The notes under the pieces are model-generated. The model was given only the letters and a program-made list of their open reading frames with translations, was not told where the DNA came from and made no database searches. From Stenotrophomonas sp. ATCM1_4 (GTDB taxonomy: Bacteria; Pseudomonadota; Gammaproteobacteria; Xanthomonadales; Xanthomonadaceae): a stretch of DNA of 64,000 nucleotides. Location: contig NZ_QPFB01000001.1 of NCBI RefSeq assembly GCF_004348115.1, positions 3,550,028 to 3,614,027 on the forward strand. The letters are read 5' to 3'. Below, one piece after another: positions 56,291 to 64,000 of the stretch; the stretch's first letter is position 1; every line of letters starts with the position of its first letter. A program made the translations under genes and the position numbers.

Positions 56291-57383
56291 AGACATCCAG
56301 GGTGGCACGCTGCATGGCCTGCAGGGTAAAGGGAATCCGGCCGGGCAATGCCGGCGGTTGCCGCAGCATCTGCAATGCCTGTTGCAGCAGGCCTGCATCG
56401 TCACCCAGCGCCACCGCCCCTTCGGGCTGCAGCTGCGCCAGCAGTTCACCGACGCCGCCATGGGCCCACCCCAGTACCGGTCGACCGACCGACAGCGCCT
56501 CAAGCACCGTGCGACCAAATGCTTCCGGCTTGTCGGACAACTGCAGGACCAGGTCACTGGCCGCGTAGGCCTGTGACATGCGGTCGGTGGCCTCGCTGAA
56601 GACCACCTGCCCGGCCACGCCCAGTCGTCCCGCAAGCTGTTCCAGTTCCTGCAGGTAGCTTTCCCGGCCAGGCGCGCGTGCCCCCGGCATCCACAGCAGC
56701 GCCTGCACCTGTTGCTGCTTCAGCGCCGCCAGCAGCCCGATGGCGTGCGCATGCCCTTTCAGCCGGGTGCCACGCCCGGGCAGCAGCAGCAAGGGCGCAT
56801 CGCCGGCCAGCGCCGGATGCTGGCGTGCCACCTCCAGGCGCGGACGCCGGTCGGCACGTGGCGTGCGCGGGAACTGGCTGGCGTCGATGCCACGCGGTAT
56901 CACGCGCAGCTTGCCCGGGTCAGTGGCCGGGTAATGCTGCAGCAGGTAGGTACGCACCGTCTGCGATACGCAGATCACGCGTTCACCGCTGGCCATGATG
57001 CCGCTGTAGCGGCCCGGTGAATTCAGGCCGTGCATGGTGGTCACCCAATGCGGCCGCTGGGGCGGCTTGATGCCACGCAAGGCATACCCGCCCAGCCATG
57101 CCGGCAGGCGCGACCGCGCATGCACGATGTCCGCGCCGGTTTCCACGAACAGGCGGCGCAGGCTGGCCACGTGCCGCAGGGTCAACAGCGACTTGCGGCC
57201 GATATCCAGGGTCAGGTGTTCGGCACCGCTGTCCAGCAGCGGCTGCACCAGCCGGCCGCCGGCCGATACCACGATGGCGCGATGGCCCGCCGCGACCAGC
57301 GCGCGGGCGATCTCTAGGGTCGAGCGCTCGACGCCACCGGCGTGCAGCGCCGGCAGCAACTGCACCACGGTCAGGCGGCGCAT
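56271..57383 (-). CDS. GT4-family glycosyltransferase (LPS core-type)
   Basis: This 370-residue GT-B enzyme has an N-terminal domain with the nucleotide-sugar glycosyltransferase pattern LLPALHAGGVERSTLEIARA and a C-terminal domain with PGRGTRLKGHAHAIGLL and KPEAFGRTVLEALSVGRPVL, the E-X7-E motif. THGLNSPG-like TTMHGLNSPGRYSGIM is typical of WaaG-like proteins. It probably adds a core or O-antigen sugar on the cytoplasmic face. It overlaps the downstream O-antigen ligase-like gene and follows the small zinc protein gene by eight bases. Confidence 0.88.
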   Translation of the reverse strand: MRRLTVVQLLPALHAGGVERSTLEIARALVAAGHRAIVVSAGGRLVQPLLDSGAEHLTLDIGRKSLLTLRHVASLRRLFVETGADIVHARSRLPAWLGGYALRGIKPPQRPHWVTTMHGLNSPGRYSGIMASGERVICVSQTVRTYLLQHYPATDPGKLRVIPRGIDASQFPRTPRADRRPRLEVARQHPALAGDAPLLLLPGRGTRLKGHAHAIGLLAALKQQQVQALLWMPGARAPGRESYLQELEQLAGRLGVAGQVVFSEATDRMSQAYAASDLVLQLSDKPEAFGRTVLEALSVGRPVLGWAHGGVGELLAQLQPEGAVALGDDAGLLQQALQMLRQPPALPGRIPFTLQAMQRATLDVYAELTR

Positions 57384-57391
57384 CGTCCGGT

Positions 57392-57589
57392 TCAGTCAAC
57401 CAGCACGAAGACCGAGCCGCAGTACGGGCAGGCGGCTTCGCCGTTGGGTTCCTTGTCGATCGGCAGGTAGACGCGCGGGTGCGAGTTCCACAGCGCCATC
57501 TCCGGCGTCGGGCAGCTCAACGGCAGGTCGGCGCGGTGCACGGTGTAGCGCTTCTCGGAGTTGGCGGGTGCGGTGGCGGTATGGCTCAT
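57392..57589 (-). CDS. Small zf-CHCC zinc-finger protein
   Basis: This 65-residue protein has the spacing of the zf-CHCC family (bacterial relatives of the NDUFS6 zinc fold): Cys in LSCPTPEM, His in WNSHPRVYLPID, then CPYC in EAACPYCGSVFVLVD. Such proteins bind one zinc ion; their function is not known. The ATG at 57589 gives the normal short N-terminus, while the open frame upstream is Arg-rich and unlikely to be translated. It sits at the head of the glycosyltransferase and ligase genes on the same strand. Confidence 0.85.
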   Translation of the reverse strand: MSHTATAPANSEKRYTVHRADLPLSCPTPEMALWNSHPRVYLPIDKEPNGEAACPYCGSVFVLVD

Positions 57590-57665
57590 GGCGTCGTTCA
57601 GCGAAATCAGGGACCGGCCAATTCTACCAGTGCCACCCCGGTGCCGGACCGCCCGCCGGCGTCTC

Positions 57666-59753
57666 CTACGCGCGGCCGTCACCGGTCGTGGCCACCTGCG
57701 GTGGTTCCCGGCTCAGCCGGCCGGCCTCCAGGCGCAGCACCCGATCGACGCCGACGACCGCCTCGGGTCGGTGCGCGACAACCAGCCGGGTCAGGCGCAG
57801 CCGGCACACGGCCGCGTTGACCTGCTGCTCACCGCACGGGTCCAGATGGCTGGTGGCCTCGTCCAGGAACAACAACCGGGGCTGCCGGTACAAGGCGCGC
57901 GCGAGCAGGATCCGTTGCTGCTGGCCCGCGGACAGGGCGTTGCCCTGATCGCCGACCTGCCCGTGGTAGCCCGTTGGCCGGGCGATGATCTCCGCATGCA
58001 CGGCGGCCAGGCTGGCCGCGACCTCGATCCGCGCCGGGTCCGCGTCCGGGTCGAAGAAGCTGATGTTGTCGGCGATGCTGCCACTGAACAGCTGATCCCC
58101 CTGCATCACCGCACCGATGATGCGGCGCAGCTCGTGCCGTCCCAGCGCCTGCAGCGCATGGCCCCCGATGCGGATGCTGCCGCGGGTCGGCGTCAACACA
58201 CCCAGCATCAGTTTCACCAGCGTGGTCTTGCCGCAGCCCGACGCACCGGTGATCGCCACCGACTCCCCGGCAGCGATGCTGAAACTGCATCCCTCCAGTA
58301 CCCACGGCGCGTCATCGGCATAGCGGAAGCACAGGTCCTCCACTTCGATCCGGCTGTCCTCGGGCACCGCCACAAGCCCGGGCAGGTCCGGCTCCGGCAT
58401 GGCCGACACGACCCCTGCCAGGCGTTCACGGTGGAACCGAAGCACGCGCAGCGCCAGCCATTGGTCGACCAGGGCACTCATCCGCGCCATGAACAACTCC
58501 TCGTAGGCCAGGACGGCGATCAGCATGCCGGCCGTCAAGGCACCGTCCAGCACCCGCGCGGCCGCGATCCAGATCGAAGCGATGCGTGCCAGGCCGAACA
58601 GCAGTTGGCGCGTGCCACGAAAGGCCACGTCGAAATGGGCGAGCCGCGCCTCGTACTGGGCCGCCTCCCAGCGCAGCAGGTCATGACCGTCGCGCCTGCG
58701 CGATTCCGCGCCTGCCACCTTCACGCCCTGCATGCCCTGCAGCGTTTCCAGCAGGTACGCCTGCTGGTGGGCATCCGCCACCCACTGCCGCTCGCGCTGC
58801 ATGTGCTGTGACTTCGCAGCCGACAGGCGCACGACCGCATACAGCACCACCGCCAGCACGGCCACGCCTGCCAGTCCGGGGCTGTACAGCAGCATCAAGC
58901 CAAGCAACGGCACCACCAGCAGACCATCGACCAGCCCTTCGAGCGCGCCGCTGGCCGCGGTCCGCTGGATCTGGCGCAGCGAGGCCAACCGCGCGACGAC
59001 GCCGGCCGGGCCGTGTCGCTCGAAGAAGGCCAGCGGCAGCCTCGACAGGTGCGCAAGCACATTGCCGGTCCACTGCTCGCCCAGCCGCGCGCACAGGCGA
59101 ACCACGGCCACGCCTCGCACCGCGTCGATGCCCACCTGCAGCACCAGGGCCAGGCCAAGGCCGAACACCAACACCGCGAGCAGATCGCGGTCGGCCGCGA
59201 CCAGCACCTGGTCCACCACCCATTGCATCAGCAATGGCGCCAACAGCACGAACACCTGCAGCGCCAGCGACAACACCAGCACCTGCACGAGCACCGTCCG
59301 CAGGCCGGGGACCGGTCCGGCCAGGCGGCGCAGGCTGATCAAGGCCCCTGTTTCAGGGGACGCCAACATCGCCGCCGGCTCCAATACCAGCGCCGCGCCA
59401 CCGAAGCAGCCGGAGAGTTCGGACCGCGACATCTGGCGCGTCCCCGCGACCGGGTCCAGCACCGTGGCACGATTGCCCCGCAACTGTTGCAGGACCGCGA
59501 AATGATCCCGCTCCCCCTGCACGATGCAGGGCAGGTCCACGCTGGCCAGTGCGGCGCCAGGCTGCCGTGGCCGTGCATGGAAGCCCAGTTGCCGGCTGGC
59601 GTCGACCAGCCCAGCGAGCGTCGCGCCGTTCGCGCAGCCGGGGAAACGTCGCCGCAGTTCTGCCAGCCCGACCGGGCGTCCATGGGCCTTGGCCACCATG
59701 GCAAGAGAAGCGAGGCCGCTGTCGGCGGCCTCGGATTGGACAATGCTGTTCAT
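57666..59753 (-). CDS. Type I/bacteriocin-type ABC exporter with inactive C39 domain
   Basis: This 695-residue half-transporter has an N-terminal C39-like domain (1-~125), a six-helix membrane domain, and an ATPase domain with Walker A GASGCGKTT, signature LSAGQQQRILLARAL and Walker B LLFLDEATSHLD. In active C39 peptidases the N-terminal motif is (E/D)CG; here it is ADSG, with Ser12 encoded by AGC at the Cys position. His84 (GERDHFAVL) and Asp100 (LDP) of the catalytic set remain. It is therefore probably a substrate-docking domain like that of HlyB. It follows the M16 peptidase gene by 30 bp and the HlyD-like gene further upstream. Confidence 0.92.
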   Translation of the reverse strand: MNSIVQSEAADSGLASLAMVAKAHGRPVGLAELRRRFPGCANGATLAGLVDASRQLGFHARPRQPGAALASVDLPCIVQGERDHFAVLQQLRGNRATVLDPVAGTRQMSRSELSGCFGGAALVLEPAAMLASPETGALISLRRLAGPVPGLRTVLVQVLVLSLALQVFVLLAPLLMQWVVDQVLVAADRDLLAVLVFGLGLALVLQVGIDAVRGVAVVRLCARLGEQWTGNVLAHLSRLPLAFFERHGPAGVVARLASLRQIQRTAASGALEGLVDGLLVVPLLGLMLLYSPGLAGVAVLAVVLYAVVRLSAAKSQHMQRERQWVADAHQQAYLLETLQGMQGVKVAGAESRRRDGHDLLRWEAAQYEARLAHFDVAFRGTRQLLFGLARIASIWIAAARVLDGALTAGMLIAVLAYEELFMARMSALVDQWLALRVLRFHRERLAGVVSAMPEPDLPGLVAVPEDSRIEVEDLCFRYADDAPWVLEGCSFSIAAGESVAITGASGCGKTTLVKLMLGVLTPTRGSIRIGGHALQALGRHELRRIIGAVMQGDQLFSGSIADNISFFDPDADPARIEVAASLAAVHAEIIARPTGYHGQVGDQGNALSAGQQQRILLARALYRQPRLLFLDEATSHLDPCGEQQVNAAVCRLRLTRLVVAHRPEAVVGVDRVLRLEAGRLSREPPQVATTGDGRA

Positions 59754-59783
59754 CCGTGGCCGTCCCTGGCCGCTCCTTCGTCG

Positions 59784-62531
59784 TTATTTGAAATCACCCG
59801 CAACGAACACGCTCAGCTGGCCGGGGTCCAGGTGTTTGCGGATGGCGGCATTGACCTGCTCGACCGTCAACGCGCGATAAGCCGCATCCCGGTCGATCTC
59901 GAACTGCATGGCACGCGCGTAGTACAGGTGGTCGGTGAGCAGGTTGGCCACCGCGCCATCGCTGGCACGCGACTGCTCGCGCACCACCAGCCGCGCATTG
60001 ACCGCATCACGCAGTTCCTGTTCGGTGACCCCATCGGCCACGAGCCGGACCAGTTCCTCGCGCACCGCGCGCTCGACCTTGTCCATGTTCTCCGGCGCCG
60101 CAATTGCCTGCACGGTGATGCTGCCCGCATTGTCACGTCCTTCCCGGCTTTCGTCGGCATGCAGCGCGGCACCCACGCTGTAGCTGAAGCCTTCCTTCTG
60201 GCGGATGCGGTCGGCCAGCCGTGCCTTCAGCGGATCGCCGCCAAGGATGTTGACGGCGATGTTGAGCGCGGCGAAGTCCGCATCGGCCAGGTTGATCGAC
60301 AGGTTCTGTCGTGCCAGCAATACCGCATTGGGCTTGTCCGGCGTGGCTAGGCGCTGCTGCATCGCCGCGCGTGGCTGGTAGTGGGTGCTGATCGGCACAT
60401 AGGCGCGTGGTGCCTTCCAGTCCACGAACAGGGACTGCAGTTGCGCCTTCACCGCCTCGGCGTCGAAGTCACCGACGATGGCGATCTCGCCCACGCTGGT
60501 GCCGTAGAAGTCGCGGTGATAGGCGGCCAGTTCCTGCAGCTTCACCGCATTGAGCCGCTCCAGCGCGGTGTCCAGCGTTTCCACATGCAGCGGATGGCCT
60601 TCCGGCCAGGGGTCGAAGTAGCGGGCCAACGCCAGCGATGCCACCGCACCGGGTTCCCTGCGCTGGGCTTCGGTCGCGGTGACGGCCTGCAGGCGAAGCT
60701 GTTCGAACGGGTCTTCCGGCAGCGCCGGGTTGCGCAGCACGTCCGCGGCCAGGGCCAGCGCCTCTGCCAGCGTGTCGCGCCGGCCCGACAGGCGGATCTG
60801 CGCACTCTGCATGCCCCCGCTCACCTGTGCCTGGGTCGCCAGCGCATCGAAACGCGCCGCGATCTGGCCCCGGTCCATGTGCGTGCTGCCCATCATCAGC
60901 ATCGAGCCCAGCAGACTGCCCGCCATGCCGCGGCCGGTCATGCCTTTCTCGTCACCGAAGCGGAACGTCGCATCCACCGTCACTGTCTGGCCGCGGTTCT
61001 TCTTGGGCAGCAGCGAAACCCGGAGCCCCTCGCCCAGGGTGAAGGTCTCGGTGCGTGCCTGGATGTTCTGCGGCGTGGCTTCGAACGCCTCCCCGGCGGC
61101 GACCGCTTCACGCCCCACGTAGCCATCGACCAGGCTGGCCACCGCCGGTGCCGGTGGAATCCCGGCGCGATCGACCGTGGTCGTCGGCACGAACCGGCCC
61201 AGGGTGCGATTGCTGGGCTTGAGGTAAGCCGCCGCGACGCGGTTGACGTCGGCGGCGCTGACCTTGGCGATCGAATCGCGCTGCACGAACAGCAGCCGCC
61301 AGTCACCGGCCGCCTGGTACTCGGAAAGCGCCATGGCCACTGCGTTGACGTCGCTGGTCAGCTTCTCCAGCCCGTTGGTGATGCGTTGCCTGGCCGCGGC
61401 CACCTCCTCCTCGCTCACCGGACGCGCGGCGACCTGCTCGGCCTGGCGCAGCAACTCGGCCTCGGCCTTGGCCGCGTCACCGGCCTTGGGCAGGACGCCG
61501 ATCAGGGTGAACAGGCCGGGATCGCGCAGGCTTTCCCCGCTGGCAGTGGCGAAGGCCGCCAACTTCGGCTCCATCAGCGCCTTGTACAGCCGCCCGTTCG
61601 GGTTGTCGCCCAACACGTTCGCCAGCACCGCCAACGGCGCGCTGTCGGCCTGCGCCAGCGCCGGCACGTGGTAGCTGGCCGCCACCAGCGCCAGGTCACC
61701 ACTGCGGCGCACGGTGACCTCGCGCTCGCCATCCTGGGCAGGTTCCACCGTATGCAGCACTGGCAGCACGCGGGCGGGCCGCTTCAACGGGCCGAAGTGG
61801 GTGGCCACGCGCTGCAGTACCTGGCCTTCGTCGATGCGGCCGGCAACGATCAACAGCGCGTTGTCCGGCTGGTACCAGGCTCGGTAGAACGCCTGCAGGT
61901 TGTCGATCGGCACGTTCTCCACGTCCGAGCGTGCACCGATCGGCATGTTGCCGTAGTTGTGCCAGTCGAAGGCCACCGAGCGCATGCGCTTCATCAGCAC
62001 GCCGACGGGGCTGTTGTCGCCGGCTTCCATCTCGTTGCGGACGACGGTCATCTCGCTGTCCAGGTCGGCCTTGGCCACCCTGGAGTTGACCATCCGGTCA
62101 GCCTCCATCGCCAGCACCCACTCCAGCGTTTCATCACTGACCGGGAACGAGGCGAAGTAGTTGGTGCGATCCAGCGAGGTCGTGGCGTTCTTGCTGATGC
62201 CGCGCTTCTGCATCTGCCCGGGAATGTCGGGGTTGCGCGCGGTGCCCTTGAACAACAGGTGTTCGAGCAGGTGCGCCATCCCGGTTTCGCCGTAGTTCTC
62301 GTGCAGCGAGCCCACGCCGTACACCAGGTTGACCGTCACCGTCGGCTTGCTTGCGTCGGGGAACAGCAACACGCGCAGGCCATTGTGCAACTGGTACTGG
62401 CAGATCCCCTCCACGCACGGCCCGGCTTCCACCGTCGCCGGCAAGGCCGGGGGCGCCGGCCTGGCCGTCGCAACGCCCACGCCCGCCAACGAGAGGGCCA
62501 GCGCCACTGCACAACGCGAAACTCCGATCAT
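59784..62531 (-). CDS. M16-family (pitrilysin-like) zinc metallopeptidase, secreted
   Basis: This 915-residue protein has a signal peptide (MIGVSRCAVALALSLAGVGV then ATARP). It contains two M16 units. The N-terminal unit has the inverted zinc site HLLEH (residues 87-91) in GMAHLLEHLLFKG and the further Glu in TVVRNEMEAGDN; the second unit is a non-catalytic partner. It should act in the periplasm. The ATG at 62531 has AGGGG about seven bases upstream and begins the signal peptide; the longer open frame upstream overlaps the HlyD gene. Its place between an adaptor and an ABC exporter suggests it processes the exported product (inference). Confidence 0.9.
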   Translation of the reverse strand: MIGVSRCAVALALSLAGVGVATARPAPPALPATVEAGPCVEGICQYQLHNGLRVLLFPDASKPTVTVNLVYGVGSLHENYGETGMAHLLEHLLFKGTARNPDIPGQMQKRGISKNATTSLDRTNYFASFPVSDETLEWVLAMEADRMVNSRVAKADLDSEMTVVRNEMEAGDNSPVGVLMKRMRSVAFDWHNYGNMPIGARSDVENVPIDNLQAFYRAWYQPDNALLIVAGRIDEGQVLQRVATHFGPLKRPARVLPVLHTVEPAQDGEREVTVRRSGDLALVAASYHVPALAQADSAPLAVLANVLGDNPNGRLYKALMEPKLAAFATASGESLRDPGLFTLIGVLPKAGDAAKAEAELLRQAEQVAARPVSEEEVAAARQRITNGLEKLTSDVNAVAMALSEYQAAGDWRLLFVQRDSIAKVSAADVNRVAAAYLKPSNRTLGRFVPTTTVDRAGIPPAPAVASLVDGYVGREAVAAGEAFEATPQNIQARTETFTLGEGLRVSLLPKKNRGQTVTVDATFRFGDEKGMTGRGMAGSLLGSMLMMGSTHMDRGQIAARFDALATQAQVSGGMQSAQIRLSGRRDTLAEALALAADVLRNPALPEDPFEQLRLQAVTATEAQRREPGAVASLALARYFDPWPEGHPLHVETLDTALERLNAVKLQELAAYHRDFYGTSVGEIAIVGDFDAEAVKAQLQSLFVDWKAPRAYVPISTHYQPRAAMQQRLATPDKPNAVLLARQNLSINLADADFAALNIAVNILGGDPLKARLADRIRQKEGFSYSVGAALHADESREGRDNAGSITVQAIAAPENMDKVERAVREELVRLVADGVTEQELRDAVNARLVVREQSRASDGAVANLLTDHLYYARAMQFEIDRDAAYRALTVEQVNAAIRKHLDPGQLSVFVAGDFK

Positions 62532-62557
62532 CCATTTCCCCTTGGGTTCATTCCTTC

Positions 62558-62593
62558 CATTCCTGTCCAGGCCCGCATTCCTGTCCAGGCCCG
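62558..62593. repeat. Perfect tandem 18-bp repeat upstream of the M16 gene
   Basis: CATTCCTGTCCAGGCCCG occurs twice back to back (62558-62575 and 62576-62593). It lies in the 217-bp gap between the HlyD-like and M16 genes, 27 bp before the M16 start. An adjacent hairpin (GGCGGGG...CTCCCCGC) follows at ~62596-62615. It may be a regulatory site or a chance duplication; nothing else is recognised in this gap. Confidence 0.7.
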
Positions 62594-62748
62594 ATGGCGG
62601 GGGAAGCTCCCCGCGCCCCACCTTCCCTGCGCGATCCCGTCGTCGCGCGGCTTCCCTTGCCCATCCCTCTGTGGAGATACCGCATCGGATGCACGGGCAT
62701 GTTTCCAGAAACATCCCGATGCGTACACCGTGAAGAGGCCAACGCCGC

Positions 62749-63993
62749 TCATCCTTCCCACCGTGCTGACATACCAAGCAGGGGCTCGAACAGCCATTCG
62801 AGCAGACGACGCCGTTCGCCCATGATGTCCGCTTCCAGCGGCATGCCGGGGCGCAGTGGCTCGGGCTTCCCGTAGGCCACGACGTGTTGCCGGGCCAGGC
62901 TGACGGTGATCCGGTAGGCGACCTCGCCGCCGCGGCCGGCCGCATCGTCGGGCAACGCGCTCAGGCTGATCCGTTCCACGCGGCCGCGCTGGTGCCCGAA
63001 CTTCTGGTAGGGAAACGCACGGTAGCGCAGCAGCACGTCATCGCCGGGCGCGATGAAGCCGATCACGCGACTGGGAACGCGCAGCTCCGCTTCCAGCCGC
63101 CCGTCACCGGGCAGCAGCACCAGCAGCGGCTGGTTGGCCCGCACCGCCTGGCCGGGCTTGACCAGGTGTATCCCCACCGTCCCGGCGACCGCTGCCTTCA
63201 CCAGCAGTCCATCGGCGGCGTCGGCCTGCAGGCGCTCCTGCTCCAGCCGCGCCTGCGCACGCGCATGCCCGGCGTCGTTGGCCCGTGCCTGCGCCGGCAT
63301 CTCGTCCAGCGCCTGCTGCAGGCGCGCGATCAGCCGCCGTGCACCGCTGGCCTGTCGCTGCAGCGATCGCCACTGCGCGGTATGGTCCAGCAGCGCGGCT
63401 TCCTGCTGCTGCAGTTGCAGCTGCCCCACGTATCGCCCTTCTTCAAGCCGGTGCAGGCGCTGCAGCCTGTCGGCGGCGGTGCGGACCTGCTGCTGGCGGA
63501 CCTGCACCTCGGCCTGGACCAGTTGCAGTTCGTCACGGGCACGGTGCAGGCGTCGGATCAAGCCCTGCCGCTGCGCCTGCATGCGCCCGTGACCGGCCAG
63601 GCGCTCCTCCTCCAGCCCGCGCTCGCGCTCGCGCAGGTGCGCATCGATGGCGCCCTGTGCATCACCGACGTCCACCGTCGCGCGTGACATGCTCACCAGC
63701 GCAAGGCTGCCGCCCGCGCGGACGCGCCCGCCTTCGGCCACGTTCAACCAGGCCACCACGCCGTCGGCCGGAGCGGTCACGGTCAGCATGCCCTGCACCG
63801 GGACCAGTTGGCCCTCGACGGTGGAGCGGCAGGTGTAGCTGGCCGAGCACAGGAAAACCAGCACGGCGATGGCGGCGATCATCGCCAGGCCAGCGAGCCC
63901 GCCCAGGCGCAACGCCGGTGACGTCCCCGCGCTGGCCGGCATGCGGTCCGGCGGCACCTTCGACCTGACCTCCCGGCATGATGATTGCGGCAT
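62749..63993 (-). CDS. HlyD/CvaA-type membrane-fusion protein
   Basis: This ~414-residue adaptor has a short cytoplasmic N-terminus, one membrane helix (LGGLAGLAMIAAIAVLVFLC), a lipoyl half-motif (VTAPADGVVAWLNVAEGGRV), a long coiled-coil hairpin rich in Gln/Arg/Leu (~110-260) and a C-terminal barrel (AVAGTVGIHLVKPGQAVRAN, PLRPGMPLEADIMGERRRLL). These features match the adaptors of colicin V and RTX type I export. It would link the ABC protein to TolC. The ATG at 63993 is seven bases from the window edge; the frame remains open there, so a start beyond the window is possible. Confidence 0.9.
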   Translation of the reverse strand: MPQSSCREVRSKVPPDRMPASAGTSPALRLGGLAGLAMIAAIAVLVFLCSASYTCRSTVEGQLVPVQGMLTVTAPADGVVAWLNVAEGGRVRAGGSLALVSMSRATVDVGDAQGAIDAHLRERERGLEEERLAGHGRMQAQRQGLIRRLHRARDELQLVQAEVQVRQQQVRTAADRLQRLHRLEEGRYVGQLQLQQQEAALLDHTAQWRSLQRQASGARRLIARLQQALDEMPAQARANDAGHARAQARLEQERLQADAADGLLVKAAVAGTVGIHLVKPGQAVRANQPLLVLLPGDGRLEAELRVPSRVIGFIAPGDDVLLRYRAFPYQKFGHQRGRVERISLSALPDDAAGRGGEVAYRITVSLARQHVVAYGKPEPLRPGMPLEADIMGERRRLLEWLFEPLLGMSARWEG

Positions 63994-64000
63994 GGCTGGC

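Noticed and set aside
57666..59753. Active bacteriocin leader peptidase
   Set aside because: The catalytic Cys of the C39 motif is Ser (AGC codon), so the domain is annotated as non-catalytic.
62548..62742. 64-codon minus-strand frame considered as a bacteriocin precursor for the export cassette
   Set aside because: It overlaps the gap and repeat, has no Gly-Gly leader, no good ribosome site and an Arg/Gly-rich chance-like composition. The substrate gene is more likely beyond the window edge.

Overview
The window is high-GC chromosomal DNA of a gammaproteobacterium, most likely of the family Xanthomonadaceae (Stenotrophomonas-like). Supporting evidence is the ilvC-ilvG-ilvM-threonine dehydratase-leuA gene order with leuCDB behind it, the pcm-tolC / waaA / lpxL / waaL block, a large TonB-dependent receptor, and paired intergenic palindromes. 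This placement is inferred from gene content and order; no rRNA or tRNA gene is present. The window also holds no insertion sequence, CRISPR array or prophage.

Layout. 1-6.6 kb, minus strand: a TonB-dependent receptor cut by the window edge, an AraC-type regulator, a membrane-bound winged-helix regulator with a TolB-like propeller, a two-pore-helix ion channel with an unusual filter, and a DUF4136 lipoprotein. 6.7-12.5 kb: thiC under a TPP riboswitch, a BCCT carrier, and gamma-glutamyltransferase. 12.5-31 kb: a compact plus-strand cluster of fourteen genes for a type IV pilus / type II secretion-like machine, with a SARP/BTAD regulator at its end on the other strand. 31.1-40.6 kb: branched-chain amino acid biosynthesis (ilvC, ilvG, ilvM, threonine dehydratase, leuA, leuC, leuD, leuB) behind an attenuated leader. 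40.7-45.1 kb: gdhA and a periplasmic-propeller diguanylate cyclase. 45.2-50.2 kb: an RND permease and adaptor with a divergent TetR regulator. 50.4-57.6 kb: pcm-like methyltransferase, tolC, and lipopolysaccharide genes (waaA, lpxL, O-antigen ligase-like, glycosyltransferase) plus a small zinc protein. 57.7-64 kb: a type I export cassette (ABC transporter with a dead C39 domain, M16 peptidase, HlyD-like adaptor).

The best candidate for an undescribed system is the 12.5-31 kb cluster. It encodes a motor ATPase, platform protein, lipoprotein secretin, GspL-, GspC- and GspM-like inner-membrane parts, a GspA/GspB-like pair, and six prepilin-like proteins. Three of the prepilins (363-870 residues) share a NGLD(F/L)C motif and a hydrophobic segment far from the N-terminus, which is unusual for pilins. 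The cluster promoter carries two perfect 9-bp direct repeats exactly 11 bp apart, ending 8 bp before a TATCTA box. That is the geometry expected for a SARP regulator, and a SARP gene lies at the far end of the cluster. No prepilin peptidase or retraction ATPase is present, so processing would have to come from elsewhere in the genome.

The ilv leader is a well-resolved attenuator. A 39-residue peptide with a Leu/Val/Ile run starts about where transcription should start, so its mRNA may be leaderless. A repeated 9-mer can form either the antiterminator or the terminator. A second small reading frame ending inside a second terminator-like hairpin follows before ilvC.
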